The notes: generated by a model not told the origin, from the sequence alone. 17,966 bases of DNA from Mesorhizobium sp. (GCA_030698645.1 JAUYMV010000285.1:1-17966), one strand, 5' to 3'; shown: positions 1 through 8,492, numbered from the stretch's first letter. A program made the numbers and translations.

Positions 1-765
1 GGCGGCATCGACCTCTCCGTCGGCTCGGTTACGGCGCTGGCGATGGTGATCGCCGGGCTGCTGTTCCTGGGCGGCGTCGATCCATGGGTGGCCTCGGCCG
101 TCGCGATCGCCGCCTGCGCCGCGATCGGGGCTGCGATGGGCTTCTTCGTCACCCGCGTCGGACTGCACCATTTCATCGTATCGCTGGCGGTGATGGTGAT
201 CGCGCGGGGGCTATGCCTGCTCGGCACGGGGGGCCGGCCGATCGGCCTCTACACGCTGCCGCCGGAGTTCAAGTTCATCGGCCAGGGCTCGATCGGCGTC
301 GTTCCCGTGGTCATCGTCATCTTCGTCGTCGTGGTCGTCTTTTTCGACTTTCTGTTGCGGCGCACGACGATGTTCCGGAAGGTGTTCTATACCGGCAGCA
401 ACGAGAAGGCGGCCGCCTATTCCGGCATCCGCACGAAGAAGGTCGTGTTCCTGACCACCACGCTCTGCTCGGCGCTGTGCGGCGTGGCCGGCATCATCTA
501 CATGGCCCGCTTCGGCTCGGCCCAGCCGACGTTCGGGATCGGCATGGAGCTGAACGTGATCGCGGCGGCGGTGATCGGCGGCGCCAGCCTGTCCGGCGGT
601 TCCGGCACGATCCTCGGCGCTATCCTCGGCACCATCCTGCTGTCGGTGGTGTCGAGCTCTCTCGCGCTTCTCGACGTTTCGGTCTACTGGCAGGACATTA
701 TCCGCGGATCGATCCTGCTCGCCGCCGTGACGATCGACCACTATCTCAACAAGCGGCGTGGCTGA
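1..765 (+). CDS. Sugar ABC transporter permease, RbsC type (5' partial)
   Basis: This is the membrane subunit of a ribose/polyol-type ABC importer (BPD_transp_2 family). It would form the channel for a periplasmic-binding-protein-dependent sugar or polyol uptake system in the inner membrane. The reading frame is open from base 1 and starts inside the gene, on the family signature GGIDLSVGS at visible residues 1-9. The second signature, [18 protein letters not shown], lies at residues 193-210. Hydrophobic segments are visible at about 10-25, 30-50, 56-75, 98-117, 148-168 and 183-218. RbsC relatives are about 320 residues long and 254 are present, so roughly 70 N-terminal residues lie upstream. 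The ATPase and binding protein are not in the window and are presumably encoded upstream. The regulator follows after 26 bases. The family call is firm; the substrate is inferred only from the neighbouring genes. Confidence 0.93.
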   Translation, partial: GGIDLSVGSVTALAMVIAGLLFLGGVDPWVASAVAIAACAAIGAAMGFFVTRVGLHHFIVSLAVMVIARGLCLLGTGGRPIGLYTLPPEFKFIGQGSIGVVPVVIVIFVVVVVFFDFLLRRTTMFRKVFYTGSNEKAAAYSGIRTKKVVFLTTTLCSALCGVAGIIYMARFGSAQPTFGIGMELNVIAAAVIGGASLSGGSGTILGAILGTILLSVVSSSLALLDVSVYWQDIIRGSILLAAVTIDHYLNKRRG

Positions 766-791
766 CCGGAAAGGCATGAACGGACATATCC

Positions 792-1772
792 ATGGCTGAG
801 AACAGGGAAGATTTTGAGGCGATCCGCCAGATCTACACGGTGCTGGTGCTGCATTTCGTGGACGGCATGAAGCAGTCCGACATCGCGCTCGCCATGAACC
901 TGTCGCCCTCCAAGGTGAACCGCCTCATCGCGCAGGGCCGCAAGCTCGGCATGGTGAAGGTCGCTATCGAAAGCCCGTTCCAGCCGCTGGTCGATCTGGA
1001 GAAGCGCCTGATGGAGGCTGGCGGCCTGTCCGCCAGTGTCGTGGCGCCAACCGTGCCCGGCAGTCCCGACACGACGCTGCAGCAGGTCGGGCGCGCGGCC
1101 GCCAACATGCTGCTGGAGACGCTGCGCGACGGCGACGTCATCGCAATCACCGGCGGCAAGGCGGTGAGCGCCGTCGTCGAGAACTTGCTGCCCGAGCGCG
1201 CCTTCGACGTGACCGTGGTGCCGCTCACCGGCGGCGTGCAAGGCAAGTTCTACACCGACGTCAACCATCTCGCCTCGCGCCTCGCCGAGCGGCTTGGCGG
1301 CCGGACCATGCTGATGCATGCGCCGCTTTTCGCCGAGAGCCGCGAACAGCGTGACATGCTGATGGAGATGGCATCCGTCAGGGAGGTCTTCGATCTCGCG
1401 CGCCGGGCAGCCGTCGCGCTGGTCGGCATCGGTTCTATCGTGACGGCAGGCTCAAGCTACTACGATCTCAACCCCCTCACCAACACCAGCCGGGAACTGC
1501 TGATCGAGAGCGGCGTGCGCGGCGAGTTCCTGGCGCATCTGATCCGCGAGGACGGCACGGTCGCCGACCATCCGCTGAACTCGCGACTCGTCGCGCTCGA
1601 ACCGGCCGAACTTTCCCGGTGCCCGCGCACGATCGGAGTCGCGGCCGGACCCGAGAAGGTGGTGCCGATCCGCGCCGCGCTCAATGGCCGCTACCTCGAC
1701 GCTCTCGTCCTCGACGAGGAGACGGCCGGCGCCGTGCTCGAAGCCATGGAGCCTTTGCAGAATGTCGCATGA
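792..1772 (+). CDS. SorC-family (EryD/LsrR-like) transcriptional regulator
   Basis: This is a cytoplasmic DNA-binding regulator of sugar catabolism. In the SorC family (SorC, DeoR of Bacillus, LsrR, EryD) a phosphorylated sugar intermediate controls DNA binding. The protein has 326 residues. A helix-turn-helix lies at about residues 26-50 (MKQSDIALAMNLSPSKVNRL), followed by a sugar-phosphate-binding domain from about residue 60 to the end. Family landmarks in that domain include LTGGVQG, ALVGIGS and GEFLAHLIREDG. The ATG at 792 is preceded by a purine-rich GGAAAGG that lies rather far off (768-774); CGGA at 781-784 is closer. The gene sits inside the operon, after the permease, and its 3' end overlaps the next gene by 11 bases, so it is probably made together with the enzymes it controls. 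The likely effector is a phosphorylated pathway intermediate, and the targets are probably upstream of the window. The family is confident; the effector is unknown. Confidence 0.9.
   Translation: MAENREDFEAIRQIYTVLVLHFVDGMKQSDIALAMNLSPSKVNRLIAQGRKLGMVKVAIESPFQPLVDLEKRLMEAGGLSASVVAPTVPGSPDTTLQQVGRAAANMLLETLRDGDVIAITGGKAVSAVVENLLPERAFDVTVVPLTGGVQGKFYTDVNHLASRLAERLGGRTMLMHAPLFAESREQRDMLMEMASVREVFDLARRAAVALVGIGSIVTAGSSYYDLNPLTNTSRELLIESGVRGEFLAHLIREDGTVADHPLNSRLVALEPAELSRCPRTIGVAAGPEKVVPIRAALNGRYLDALVLDEETAGAVLEAMEPLQNVA
1748..1751 (+). promoter_or_regulatory. RBS (GGAG) of the aldo/keto reductase
   Basis: GGAG stands 10 bases ahead of the ATG at 1762, inside the end of the regulator gene. The next in-frame ATG, at 1774, has no comparable site, and the long open frame upstream (to 1684) would lie deep inside the regulator. 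The site therefore supports 1762 as the start. Confidence 0.55.
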
Positions 1773-2757
1773 CATGCTTGTCCGCGAGATCGGCGCTTCC
1801 GGCGTCAAGGCGTCCGCCATCGGGCTCGGCACCTGGGCCATCGGAGGGTGGATGTGGGGTGGCACCGACGAGGCCCGGTCGATCGCCGCGATCCATGCCT
1901 CGCTCGACGAGGGGATCAGCCTCGTCGACACCGCGCCAGCCTATGGCATGGGACTTGCCGAGGAAATCGTCGGCAAGGCGATCCGCGGGCGCCGGAACAA
2001 GGTCGTGTTGGCCACCAAATGCGGCCTCGTCTGGCATACCCGTCAGGGCAACCATTTCTTCGACTACGACGGCAAGCCGGTCCATCGCCATCTCGGGCGT
2101 TATTCGATCATCCATGAGCTCGAGCAGAGCTTGCGGCGGCTCGGCACCGACTATGTCGACCACTACATCACGCACTGGCAGGATCCGACCACGCCGATCG
2201 CCGAGACGATGGAGACGCTCGAGGAACTGAAGCGCCAGGGCAAGATCCGCTCGATCGGGGCGAGCAATCTGACGGTCGCGGAGTTCGAAGCCTATGTGGC
2301 CGCCGGTCCGCTCGACGCCATCCAGGAAGAGTATTCGATGATCCGACGCGGCATCGAAACCACGCTCCTGCCCGCCTGCGCGGCGCATGGCGTCTCGACG
2401 CTGAGCTACTCGTCGCTCGCGCTCGGGCTGCTGTCCGGCGGCATTGGCCCGGACCGCGTTTTCGCGGGCGACGACCAGCGCAAGGACAATCCGCGCTTCT
2501 CGATCGCCAACCGGGAAAAGGTGGCGCGGCTGATGCGCGAGATCGGCCCGATCGCCGACGCTCACCGGGCAACGCCCGGCCAGATCGTCATCGCCTGGAC
2601 GATCCAGCAGCCCGGCATCACCTTCTCGCTCTGCGGGGCGCGCAATCCGGACCAGGCAAGGGAAAACGCCAAAGCGGGGCGCATCCGCCTGTCACCCGCC
2701 GACATCCACGAAATCAGCGAGGCAGCCACGCGCCATTTGACAGACCTCGACGCCTGA
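1762..2757 (+). CDS. Aldo/keto reductase
   Basis: This is an NAD(P)H-dependent cytosolic oxidoreductase of the AKR (TIM barrel) superfamily, 331 residues long. The catalytic tetrad is visible as D56, Y61 (DTAPAYG), K86 (LATKCG) and H138 (YITHWQDP). The phosphate/cofactor region appears as SIGASNLT near the middle and FSLCGARNPDQ near the C-terminus. The start at 1762 gives an 11-base overlap with the regulator gene and a normal AKR N-terminus, in which the first strand is followed by GLGTWAIGG. It is followed 57 bases later by the GlpD-like gene. In this operon it may oxidise or reduce a free aldose, or handle the aldehyde released by the aldolase two genes downstream. Relatives include L-fucose/D-threo-aldose dehydrogenases and YhdN-type general aldehyde reductases. 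The direction and substrate cannot be read from sequence. Confidence 0.9.
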   Translation: MSHDMLVREIGASGVKASAIGLGTWAIGGWMWGGTDEARSIAAIHASLDEGISLVDTAPAYGMGLAEEIVGKAIRGRRNKVVLATKCGLVWHTRQGNHFFDYDGKPVHRHLGRYSIIHELEQSLRRLGTDYVDHYITHWQDPTTPIAETMETLEELKRQGKIRSIGASNLTVAEFEAYVAAGPLDAIQEEYSMIRRGIETTLLPACAAHGVSTLSYSSLALGLLSGGIGPDRVFAGDDQRKDNPRFSIANREKVARLMREIGPIADAHRATPGQIVIAWTIQQPGITFSLCGARNPDQARENAKAGRIRLSPADIHEISEAATRHLTDLDA

Positions 2758-2814
2758 CCGCCACCCGAAACGATCAAGGACCAGCGCCGTCGCCGTGACG
2801 GCGAACGATACGCC

Positions 2815-4545
2815 ATGCCCGAACAGAGAGACGCAAACCTCGACCTGATCCGCCGCGACGGCGCCTTCGACGTCATCGTCGTCGGCGGCGGCATCAATGG
2901 CATCGGCGTCTATCGAGAACTGGCGCTGCAGGGTCTCCGCGTGCTTCTCGTCGAGCGCAACGACTTCTGCTCGGGCTGCAGCGCGGCGCCTTCGCGCATG
3001 ATCCACGGCGGCCTGCGCTATCTGGAAAACGGCGAGTTCGATCTCGTCTGGGAGTCGCTGCGCGAGCGCGACGCGCTGCTCGTCAACGCGCCCCACATGG
3101 TGCGCGCGCTGCCGACCACCATCCCGATCAATTCGGTCTTCTCGGGCCTGCTCAACGGGGCGGCGGGGTTTCTCGGCATGACGAGCCAGCCGGCAAGCAG
3201 GGGCGCGCTTCCAATCAAGATCGGGCTGATGCTCTATGACTGGACGACCCGCCACCGCCGCCTGCTCCCCAAGCACCGCTTCCGCGGCGCGCGCGAGACA
3301 TTGAAGCACTGGCCCGCGCTCTCGTCGAAGCTGCGCTTCTCCGCCACCTATCACGATGCCTGGATCAGCTATCCCGAGCGCCTCGGCGTCGAGCTGATCC
3401 TCGACACGAAGCGGCTCGCGCCCGAAAGCGTGGCGCTGAACCATGCCGAGATCGCGCGCGCCGGCGCCGGGTTCGCCGTCACCGACGGCCCTTCGGGCGC
3501 CGTCCTCCCCGTCACGGCGAGGACCATCGTGAATGCCACCGGCGCATGGCTGGATATGGCGCTGGCCAGCCTCTCCGAAGACGGCGCGAGCGCCGAGCCC
3601 CTGATCTCCGGCACCAAGGGATCGCATCTGATCCTCGACTGCCCGGAGCTGCATGATGCCATGCACGGCCACATGATCTTCTTCGAGAATGCCGACGGGC
3701 GGGTCTGCATCGTCTTTCCCTATCTCGGCAAGGTTCTGGCGGGATCGACCGACATCCGCGTAGCGCGCGCCGACAGGGTGCGCTGCGAGCCCGAGGAGCG
3801 CGACTACATCCTCGATGCCGTGCGCGGCGTGTTCCCCTCTATCCCCTTGTCGGTGGAGACTGTCGTCTACAGCTACAGCGGCATCCGGCCGCTGCCGAAG
3901 AGCGACCACGAGTTCACCGGCCGGATTTCGCGCGGCCATTTCATCCACCGGCTCGACGGCGCGGTGCCGCAATTCTGCATGGTGGGCGGCAAGTGGACGA
4001 CCTTCCGCGCCTTCGCCGAACAGGCCGCCGATATCGTGCTTGCAGAACTGGCGCACCATCGCACGCGCGGCACGCTGGATCTGGCGATCGGTGGCGGCGC
4101 CGGTTTCCCCAAGACCGCCGGCGACCTCGCGGCCGCGCTCGTCGAGCGCCACGGCATCGGCGCCGCGCGCGCGGCCTATCTCGCAGACCTCTATGGCACC
4201 CGGGCCGAGGACGTCCTGGCCTTCTGCCTCGGACGCGACGATGATGAGCCCCTCGACGATGTTTGCCTGACGACCGCGGCCGAAATCCTGTTCCTCGTCG
4301 AGAACGAGTTCGTCGTCGGGCTGCAGGACGTGCTGATGCGACGCACGCCGCTGGCAATCCGCGGCGACGTCTCGACAGCCATCATCGAACGCGTGGGCGA
4401 CATCATGGCCGGCGCGCGCGGCTGGAGCGAAGAGCGGAAGAGGCGGGAAATCGCCACGTCCATCGACGATCTGGCGGACTATCATGGCGTGTCCCGCCAG
4501 ATGCTCGATCAACGAACCGAGGACAGGAGTTCCGCATGCGCCTGA
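2815..4545 (+). CDS. FAD-dependent glycerol/polyol-phosphate dehydrogenase, GlpD/EryB-like
   Basis: This is a membrane-associated flavoprotein of the GlpD family. GlpD oxidises glycerol-3-phosphate to DHAP and passes electrons to quinone; EryB does the same on erythritol phosphate. The protein has 576 residues, longer than the roughly 500 of E. coli GlpD. The FAD-binding motif VVGGGINGIG is at residues 22-31. RMIHGGLRYLE is at 61-71, GTKGSHL at 267-272, YSGIRPLP near 354-361 and VGGKWTTFR at 390-398, followed by a C-terminal DAO_C-type helical domain. The ATG at 2815 has only a weak ribosome site (AAGGA at 2776-2780 is far), but no better in-frame start is seen. The 3' end overlaps the aldolase gene by 10 bases. 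Next to an EryA-like kinase it probably oxidises a phosphorylated polyol to a ketose phosphate. Housekeeping glycerol-3-phosphate oxidation is the alternative. Confidence 0.9.
   Translation: MPEQRDANLDLIRRDGAFDVIVVGGGINGIGVYRELALQGLRVLLVERNDFCSGCSAAPSRMIHGGLRYLENGEFDLVWESLRERDALLVNAPHMVRALPTTIPINSVFSGLLNGAAGFLGMTSQPASRGALPIKIGLMLYDWTTRHRRLLPKHRFRGARETLKHWPALSSKLRFSATYHDAWISYPERLGVELILDTKRLAPESVALNHAEIARAGAGFAVTDGPSGAVLPVTARTIVNATGAWLDMALASLSEDGASAEPLISGTKGSHLILDCPELHDAMHGHMIFFENADGRVCIVFPYLGKVLAGSTDIRVARADRVRCEPEERDYILDAVRGVFPSIPLSVETVVYSYSGIRPLPKSDHEFTGRISRGHFIHRLDGAVPQFCMVGGKWTTFRAFAEQAADIVLAELAHHRTRGTLDLAIGGGAGFPKTAGDLAAALVERHGIGAARAAYLADLYGTRAEDVLAFCLGRDDDEPLDDVCLTTAAEILFLVENEFVVGLQDVLMRRTPLAIRGDVSTAIIERVGDIMAGARGWSEERKRREIATSIDDLADYHGVSRQMLDQRTEDRSSACA
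4525..4529 (+). promoter_or_regulatory. RBS (AGGAG) of the aldolase
   Basis: AGGAG lies 6 bases ahead of the ATG at 4536, inside the last codons of the preceding gene. This is the strongest Shine-Dalgarno site in the operon. It fixes the aldolase start at 4536, although the frame stays open upstream to 4263. Confidence 0.75.
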
Positions 4546-5378
4546 GCACAAAGGCCCGGATGAACCGGCTTTTCGCCAACGGTGGCTGCCTCGACGTGGC
4601 ACTCGATCATGGTGTCTGCAACGAGCCGAGCTTCCTCGTCGGGCTGGAAGACATGCCGAGCGTGGTCGATACCCTCATCCGTGCCAGGCCCGATGCGATC
4701 CAGATGGCCTATGGACAGGCAGACCTGCTGCAGGGCAGGCCGGAGAAGGACAAGCCCGCGCTGGTGATGCGCATCGACATGGGCAACCCCTACAACGCCG
4801 AGCGCCACAAGGTGATGTGGTCGCTGCTGCAGAACCACGACGAGCCGATCGTCGGCGCGCTCGAGATGGATGCGGCCTGCGTGGTGGTCAATCTGTTCAT
4901 GCTGCCGGGCGAGCCGGACCTGTTTCGCCAATGCGTCGAGAACATCAGCAAGGTGCGCGCGGCTTGCCACCGCTATGGCATGCCGCTGATGATCGAACCG
5001 CTGGTCATGCTGCCCAACGAGGTGCGCGGCGGCTACCAGGTCGACGGCAATGCCGAGAAGATCGTCACGCTGGTCCGCCTCGCTTCCGAAATGGGCGCCG
5101 ACATCATCAAGGCGGACCCGACCGACGACCCGGAGGAGTTTCATCGCGTCGTCGAGGCGGCGCGGGTGCCGGTGCTGGTGCGTGGCGGCGGCAGGGAGGA
5201 TCTCAAGGCGGTGCTGACGAAATCGGCCGCCTTGATTAAGCAGGGCGCCCGCGGAATGGTCTACGGCCGCAACATCTACCAGCATGCCAACCCGAAGGCG
5301 GTGGTCAATGCGCTGATGGCGATGATCCACCAGGGAGCCGGCGGCGAGGAAGCGTGGGAGATCTACACTCGTGGCTGA
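4536..5378 (+). CDS. Class I aldolase, DhnA/LsrF family
   Basis: This is a cytosolic Schiff-base aldolase of the DhnA/FbaB/LsrF family (TIM barrel), 280 residues long. Landmarks in order are VALDHG at 21-26, the Schiff-base lysine in GADIIKADP (K192), the phosphate-binding strand VLVRGGG near 211-217, and GARGMVYGRNIYQ before the C-terminus. The C-terminal stretch from GRNIYQ onward is close to that of E. coli LsrF (GRNIFQ). Archaeal FBP aldolases carry an aromatic (Tyr/Phe) residue about two positions after a conserved Glu and an aromatic residue just after the lysine. Here those positions read IEPLVM and KADPTDD, so classical fructose-bisphosphate cleavage is doubtful. The gene overlaps both neighbours (10 bases before, 8 after), so it belongs to the catabolic operon. 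It probably acts on a ketose phosphate or on a phosphorylated diketone, as LsrF does. The family is firm; the reaction is inferred. Confidence 0.88.
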   Translation: MRLSTKARMNRLFANGGCLDVALDHGVCNEPSFLVGLEDMPSVVDTLIRARPDAIQMAYGQADLLQGRPEKDKPALVMRIDMGNPYNAERHKVMWSLLQNHDEPIVGALEMDAACVVVNLFMLPGEPDLFRQCVENISKVRAACHRYGMPLMIEPLVMLPNEVRGGYQVDGNAEKIVTLVRLASEMGADIIKADPTDDPEEFHRVVEAARVPVLVRGGGREDLKAVLTKSAALIKQGARGMVYGRNIYQHANPKAVVNALMAMIHQGAGGEEAWEIYTRG

Positions 5379-6888
5379 CGCCAGCCCATTTCTGCTCGGC
5401 CTCGACGCCGGCAACACGGTGATCAAGGCCGTGTTGTTCGATGCGCGCGGCCGGCAACTGGCGTCGCATGGGGTCGACGGTGCGACGCACAAGCCGGCGG
5501 CCGGGATGGTGGAGCGATCGGTGCCCGAACTGTGGGACAACGCCAAGGCCGCGATCGCCGGCTGCATCGGCGCCGCCGGCATCGACGCGAGCGCAATCGC
5601 CGCGATCGGCACGGCCGGCCATGGCAACGGCCTCTATTTGGTCGACCGCGACGGCGAGGCGCTGCTCGGCATCCAGTCGCTCGACATGAGGGCGGCCGCG
5701 CTAGCCGCGGAGCTGGACTCGGCTGCCGGCGCCGCGATGCACGCGATCTCGCTGCAGAAGCCCTGGCCCTCGCAGACTCCCACCTTGCTCGCCTGGCTGA
5801 AGCGCCACCGGCCGGAGATCTACAGACGCGCCGGAACGCTGCTCTTCGCCAAGGATATCCTGACGTGGCGCCTGACCGGCCGGCGCGCCAGCGAGATCTC
5901 CGACATGTCGGGCGCCGGCCTGTTGCGGTTGCCCGAAGCCGTCTACGACGCGGACCTCCTCGCGCGCTACGGGCTGGAGGACGCGGCCGCGCTTCTGCCG
6001 ACATTGCTCCAGCCGTCGAGCATCGTCGGCGCCGTCACGCCCGAGGCAGCCGTGGCAACCGGGCTGGCGGAGGGCACGCCAGTGGTCGCCGGCTATTTCG
6101 ACGTCGTCGCATCGGCGCTCGGTTCGGGCGCGGTCGGCGCCGGGGCGGCTTCGATCGTCGTCGGCAGCTGGTCGATCAATCAGGTGTTTTCGAACATGCC
6201 GGTGCGGGACGATCGCGTCTTCATGGTCACCGCCTACGGCCCCGGCCGCTTCATCAACATGGAAAACAGCGCGACCTCGGCCGCCAACCTCGAATGGTAC
6301 GTGCGCGCGCTGGTCGAGCGCGGTGGTCACCACGACGATCCGTTCGGCCTCGTCAACGACGCCGTCGGCGGCGTGGCGCCGGCGCATGACGATCCTCTCT
6401 TCCATCCGTTCCTTTATGGCGGGCGTCTGGGCGCGTATCAGCGCGGCGGCTTCTTCGGACTTGCCGGCTGGCATGGCGAGGGGCACCTGGTACGTTCGAT
6501 CTTCGAGGGCGTAATGTTCGAGCATCGCCGTCATGTCGGCGTCCTGGCCGAGGCCGGCGTGACTTTTTCGACCGCCGCGCTCTCGGGGGGCGGCTCCCGC
6601 TCGGCGTACTGGGCCCAGATGTTCGCCGACGGCCTCGGCGTTCCCGTGACCGTGGCGGAGGCGCGCGAGACGGGCGCGCTCGGCGCGGCGATGGCGGCGG
6701 CGATCGGGATAGGGCTCTATCCGGGCGAGGCGGCGGCGGTGGCCGCCATGGCGAGGCCGGCACATGCGTTCAGCCCCGTTCCGGCGATGCGCGCGCATTA
6801 CGACCGGCGCTACGCAATCTGGACACGGCTGACCGAGGCTGTCGATCCGCTATGGCGGCAACTGGCTTCGCCGGAGACATCGAATTGA
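5371..6888 (+). CDS. FGGY-family carbohydrate kinase (EryA/LyxK-like)
   Basis: This is a cytosolic ATP-dependent sugar or polyol kinase with two actin-like domains, 505 residues, the usual family length. The N-terminal phosphate loop is GLDAGNTVIKAVLFD (10-24). The substrate region AGHGNGLYLVDRDG (82-95) is like that of L-xylulose and erythritol kinases. The catalytic Asp is D244 in VAGYFDVV. The ATP-binding motifs are LSGGGSRSAYW (404-414) and ETGALGAA (433-440). NLEWY (306-310) and HPFLYGG also recall LyxK. Translation starts at GTG 5371, with GGGAG at 5356-5360 ten bases before, and overlaps the aldolase gene by 8 bases. The product should phosphorylate the imported polyol or ketose and trap it in the cell. 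The closest named families are erythritol kinase (EryA) and L-xylulokinase; which substrate applies cannot be settled here. Confidence 0.92.
   Translation: MADASPFLLGLDAGNTVIKAVLFDARGRQLASHGVDGATHKPAAGMVERSVPELWDNAKAAIAGCIGAAGIDASAIAAIGTAGHGNGLYLVDRDGEALLGIQSLDMRAAALAAELDSAAGAAMHAISLQKPWPSQTPTLLAWLKRHRPEIYRRAGTLLFAKDILTWRLTGRRASEISDMSGAGLLRLPEAVYDADLLARYGLEDAAALLPTLLQPSSIVGAVTPEAAVATGLAEGTPVVAGYFDVVASALGSGAVGAGAASIVVGSWSINQVFSNMPVRDDRVFMVTAYGPGRFINMENSATSAANLEWYVRALVERGGHHDDPFGLVNDAVGGVAPAHDDPLFHPFLYGGRLGAYQRGGFFGLAGWHGEGHLVRSIFEGVMFEHRRHVGVLAEAGVTFSTAALSGGGSRSAYWAQMFADGLGVPVTVAEARETGALGAAMAAAIGIGLYPGEAAAVAAMARPAHAFSPVPAMRAHYDRRYAIWTRLTEAVDPLWRQLASPETSN
6873..6876 (+). promoter_or_regulatory. 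RBS (GGAG) supporting a TTG start for the GMC oxidoreductase
   Basis: GGAG stands 8 bases before the TTG at 6885, which overlaps the kinase stop as TTGA. The in-frame ATG at 6852 has no recognisable site and would add 11 residues absent from typical GMC N-termini, which begin just before the FAD loop. Confidence 0.45.
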
Positions 6889-8492
6889 TCGAGGGACGCT
6901 ACGACTACATCATCATCGGCGCCGGCACGGCCGGTTGCGTTCTGGCCAACCGTCTGACGCAGAATCCCGCCACGCGCGTGCTGCTGCTCGAGGCCGGCGG
7001 CTCGGACAATTACCACTGGGTGCACATCCCGGTCGGCTATCTCTACTGCATCGGCAATCCGCGCACCGACTGGATGATGAAGACCGCTGCCGAGTCCGGC
7101 CTCAACGGCCGCTCGCTGGTCTATCCGCGCGGCAAGGTGCTGGGTGGGTGCTCCTCGGTCAACGGCATGATCTACATGCGCGGCCAGGCGGCCGACTATG
7201 ACGGCTGGCGCCAGATGGGCAATGCCGGCTGGGGCTGGGACGACGTACTGCCCTATTTCCTCAAGTCGGAAGACCACTACGGCGGCAAGACAGATATGCA
7301 CGGCGCCGGCGGCGAGTGGAAAGTGGCAAAGCAGCGACTGACCTGGAATATCCTGCACGCGGTGCAGGATGGGGCGCGCGAGTTCGGCATAGAACCGCGC
7401 GCCGACTTCAACGACGGAAGCAACGAGGGATCCGGCTTCTTCGAGGTCAACCAGCAGCGTGGTCTCCGCTGGAATGCGGCCAGGGGTTTCTTGCGACCGG
7501 CGCTCAAGCGACCGAACCTGCGCCTGATCACCAACGCGATGACGCAGGCCCTCATCTTCGAGGGCCGGCGCGTGACGGGTGTGCGCTTCCTGCGGGACGG
7601 CAGGCAATGCGAGGCGCGCGCCGATGCGGAGGTGCTGCTCGCCGCCGGATCGATCAATTCACCGCGGCTGCTCGAGCTCTCGGGCGTCGGCCGGCCCGAC
7701 GTATTGCGCGCCCTCGGAATCGAAATCGTCCATGCGAGCCAGGGCGTCGGCGAGAATCTGCAGGACCACCTGCAGATCCGCACGGTCTACAAGGTATCCG
7801 GCGCCAAGACGCTCAACACCATGTTCAACAGCCGGCTCGGCAAGGCGGCGATCGCGCTGCAATATGCGCTCATGCAATCGGGCCCGATGTCGATGGCGCC
7901 AAGCCAGTTCGGCATGTTCACGAAGTCGGACCCGTCGCGGGCGACTCCGGACCTCGAATATCACGTCCAGCCGCTCTCGACGGACAAGCTCGGCGACCCG
8001 TTGCACCCGTTTCCGGCGATCACGGTCTCGGTCTGCAACTTGCGGCCAGAGAGCATTGGCAGCGTCCATGCCGCGAGCCGTGAACCGGATATCCAACCGG
8101 AGATCAGGCTCAACTATCTCTCCACGCCAGGCGATCGCGAGGTGGCGCTTCTGGCCGTGCGCCAGGCGCGGCGGATCATGACGGCGCGGGCGCTTTTCCG
8201 CTACCGGCCGGAGGAAATCCTGCCCGGCCCAGCGCATCAGTCGGACGACGACCTGACGCACCAGATCGGCAACATCGCGACGACGATCTTCCACCCGGTC
8301 GGCACCTGCAAGATGGGACATGACGACCGGGCGGTGGTCGGCGCCGACCTCAAGGTGCACGGGCTCCACGGGTTGCGGGTGGTCGATGCCTCGATCATGC
8401 CGAGGATCGTCTCCGGCAACACGGCCTCCCCGGTCGTGATGATCGCGGAGAAGGCCGCCGACATGATCCTCAGAGAGAATTCTGGTCCTTAG
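6885..8492 (+). CDS. GMC-family FAD oxidoreductase (choline/alcohol dehydrogenase-like)
   Basis: This is a flavin-dependent alcohol oxidoreductase of the glucose-methanol-choline family, 535 residues from TTG 6885 or 546 from ATG 6852. The FAD-binding loop YIIIGAGTAGCVLANRL is at residues 9-25. GMC signature 1 appears as GKVLGGCSSVNGMIYMRG, with Cys where Ser is more common, and signature 2 as GSINSPRLLELSGVG. The catalytic His is H470 in HPVGTCKMG, paired with N512 in SGNTASPVVM. No signal peptide is seen, so a cytoplasmic or membrane-face location is likely. It is the last gene of the operon and overlaps the kinase. It may oxidise the imported polyol or a related alcohol, feeding the kinase and aldolase, or it may be a BetA-type enzyme for another substrate. 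The convergent polA gene begins its 3' end 81 bases further on. No terminator is evident between them. Confidence 0.9.
   Translation: MIEGRYDYIIIGAGTAGCVLANRLTQNPATRVLLLEAGGSDNYHWVHIPVGYLYCIGNPRTDWMMKTAAESGLNGRSLVYPRGKVLGGCSSVNGMIYMRGQAADYDGWRQMGNAGWGWDDVLPYFLKSEDHYGGKTDMHGAGGEWKVAKQRLTWNILHAVQDGAREFGIEPRADFNDGSNEGSGFFEVNQQRGLRWNAARGFLRPALKRPNLRLITNAMTQALIFEGRRVTGVRFLRDGRQCEARADAEVLLAAGSINSPRLLELSGVGRPDVLRALGIEIVHASQGVGENLQDHLQIRTVYKVSGAKTLNTMFNSRLGKAAIALQYALMQSGPMSMAPSQFGMFTKSDPSRATPDLEYHVQPLSTDKLGDPLHPFPAITVSVCNLRPESIGSVHAASREPDIQPEIRLNYLSTPGDREVALLAVRQARRIMTARALFRYRPEEILPGPAHQSDDDLTHQIGNIATTIFHPVGTCKMGHDDRAVVGADLKVHGLHGLRVVDASIMPRIVSGNTASPVVMIAEKAADMILRENSGP

Noticed and set aside
2692..4602. 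A 636-codon minus-strand frame opposite the GlpD-like gene, and similar long frames opposite the aldolase and acyltransferase genes
   Set aside because: They have the composition of shadow frames and no family motifs, and the opposing frames have clear motifs.
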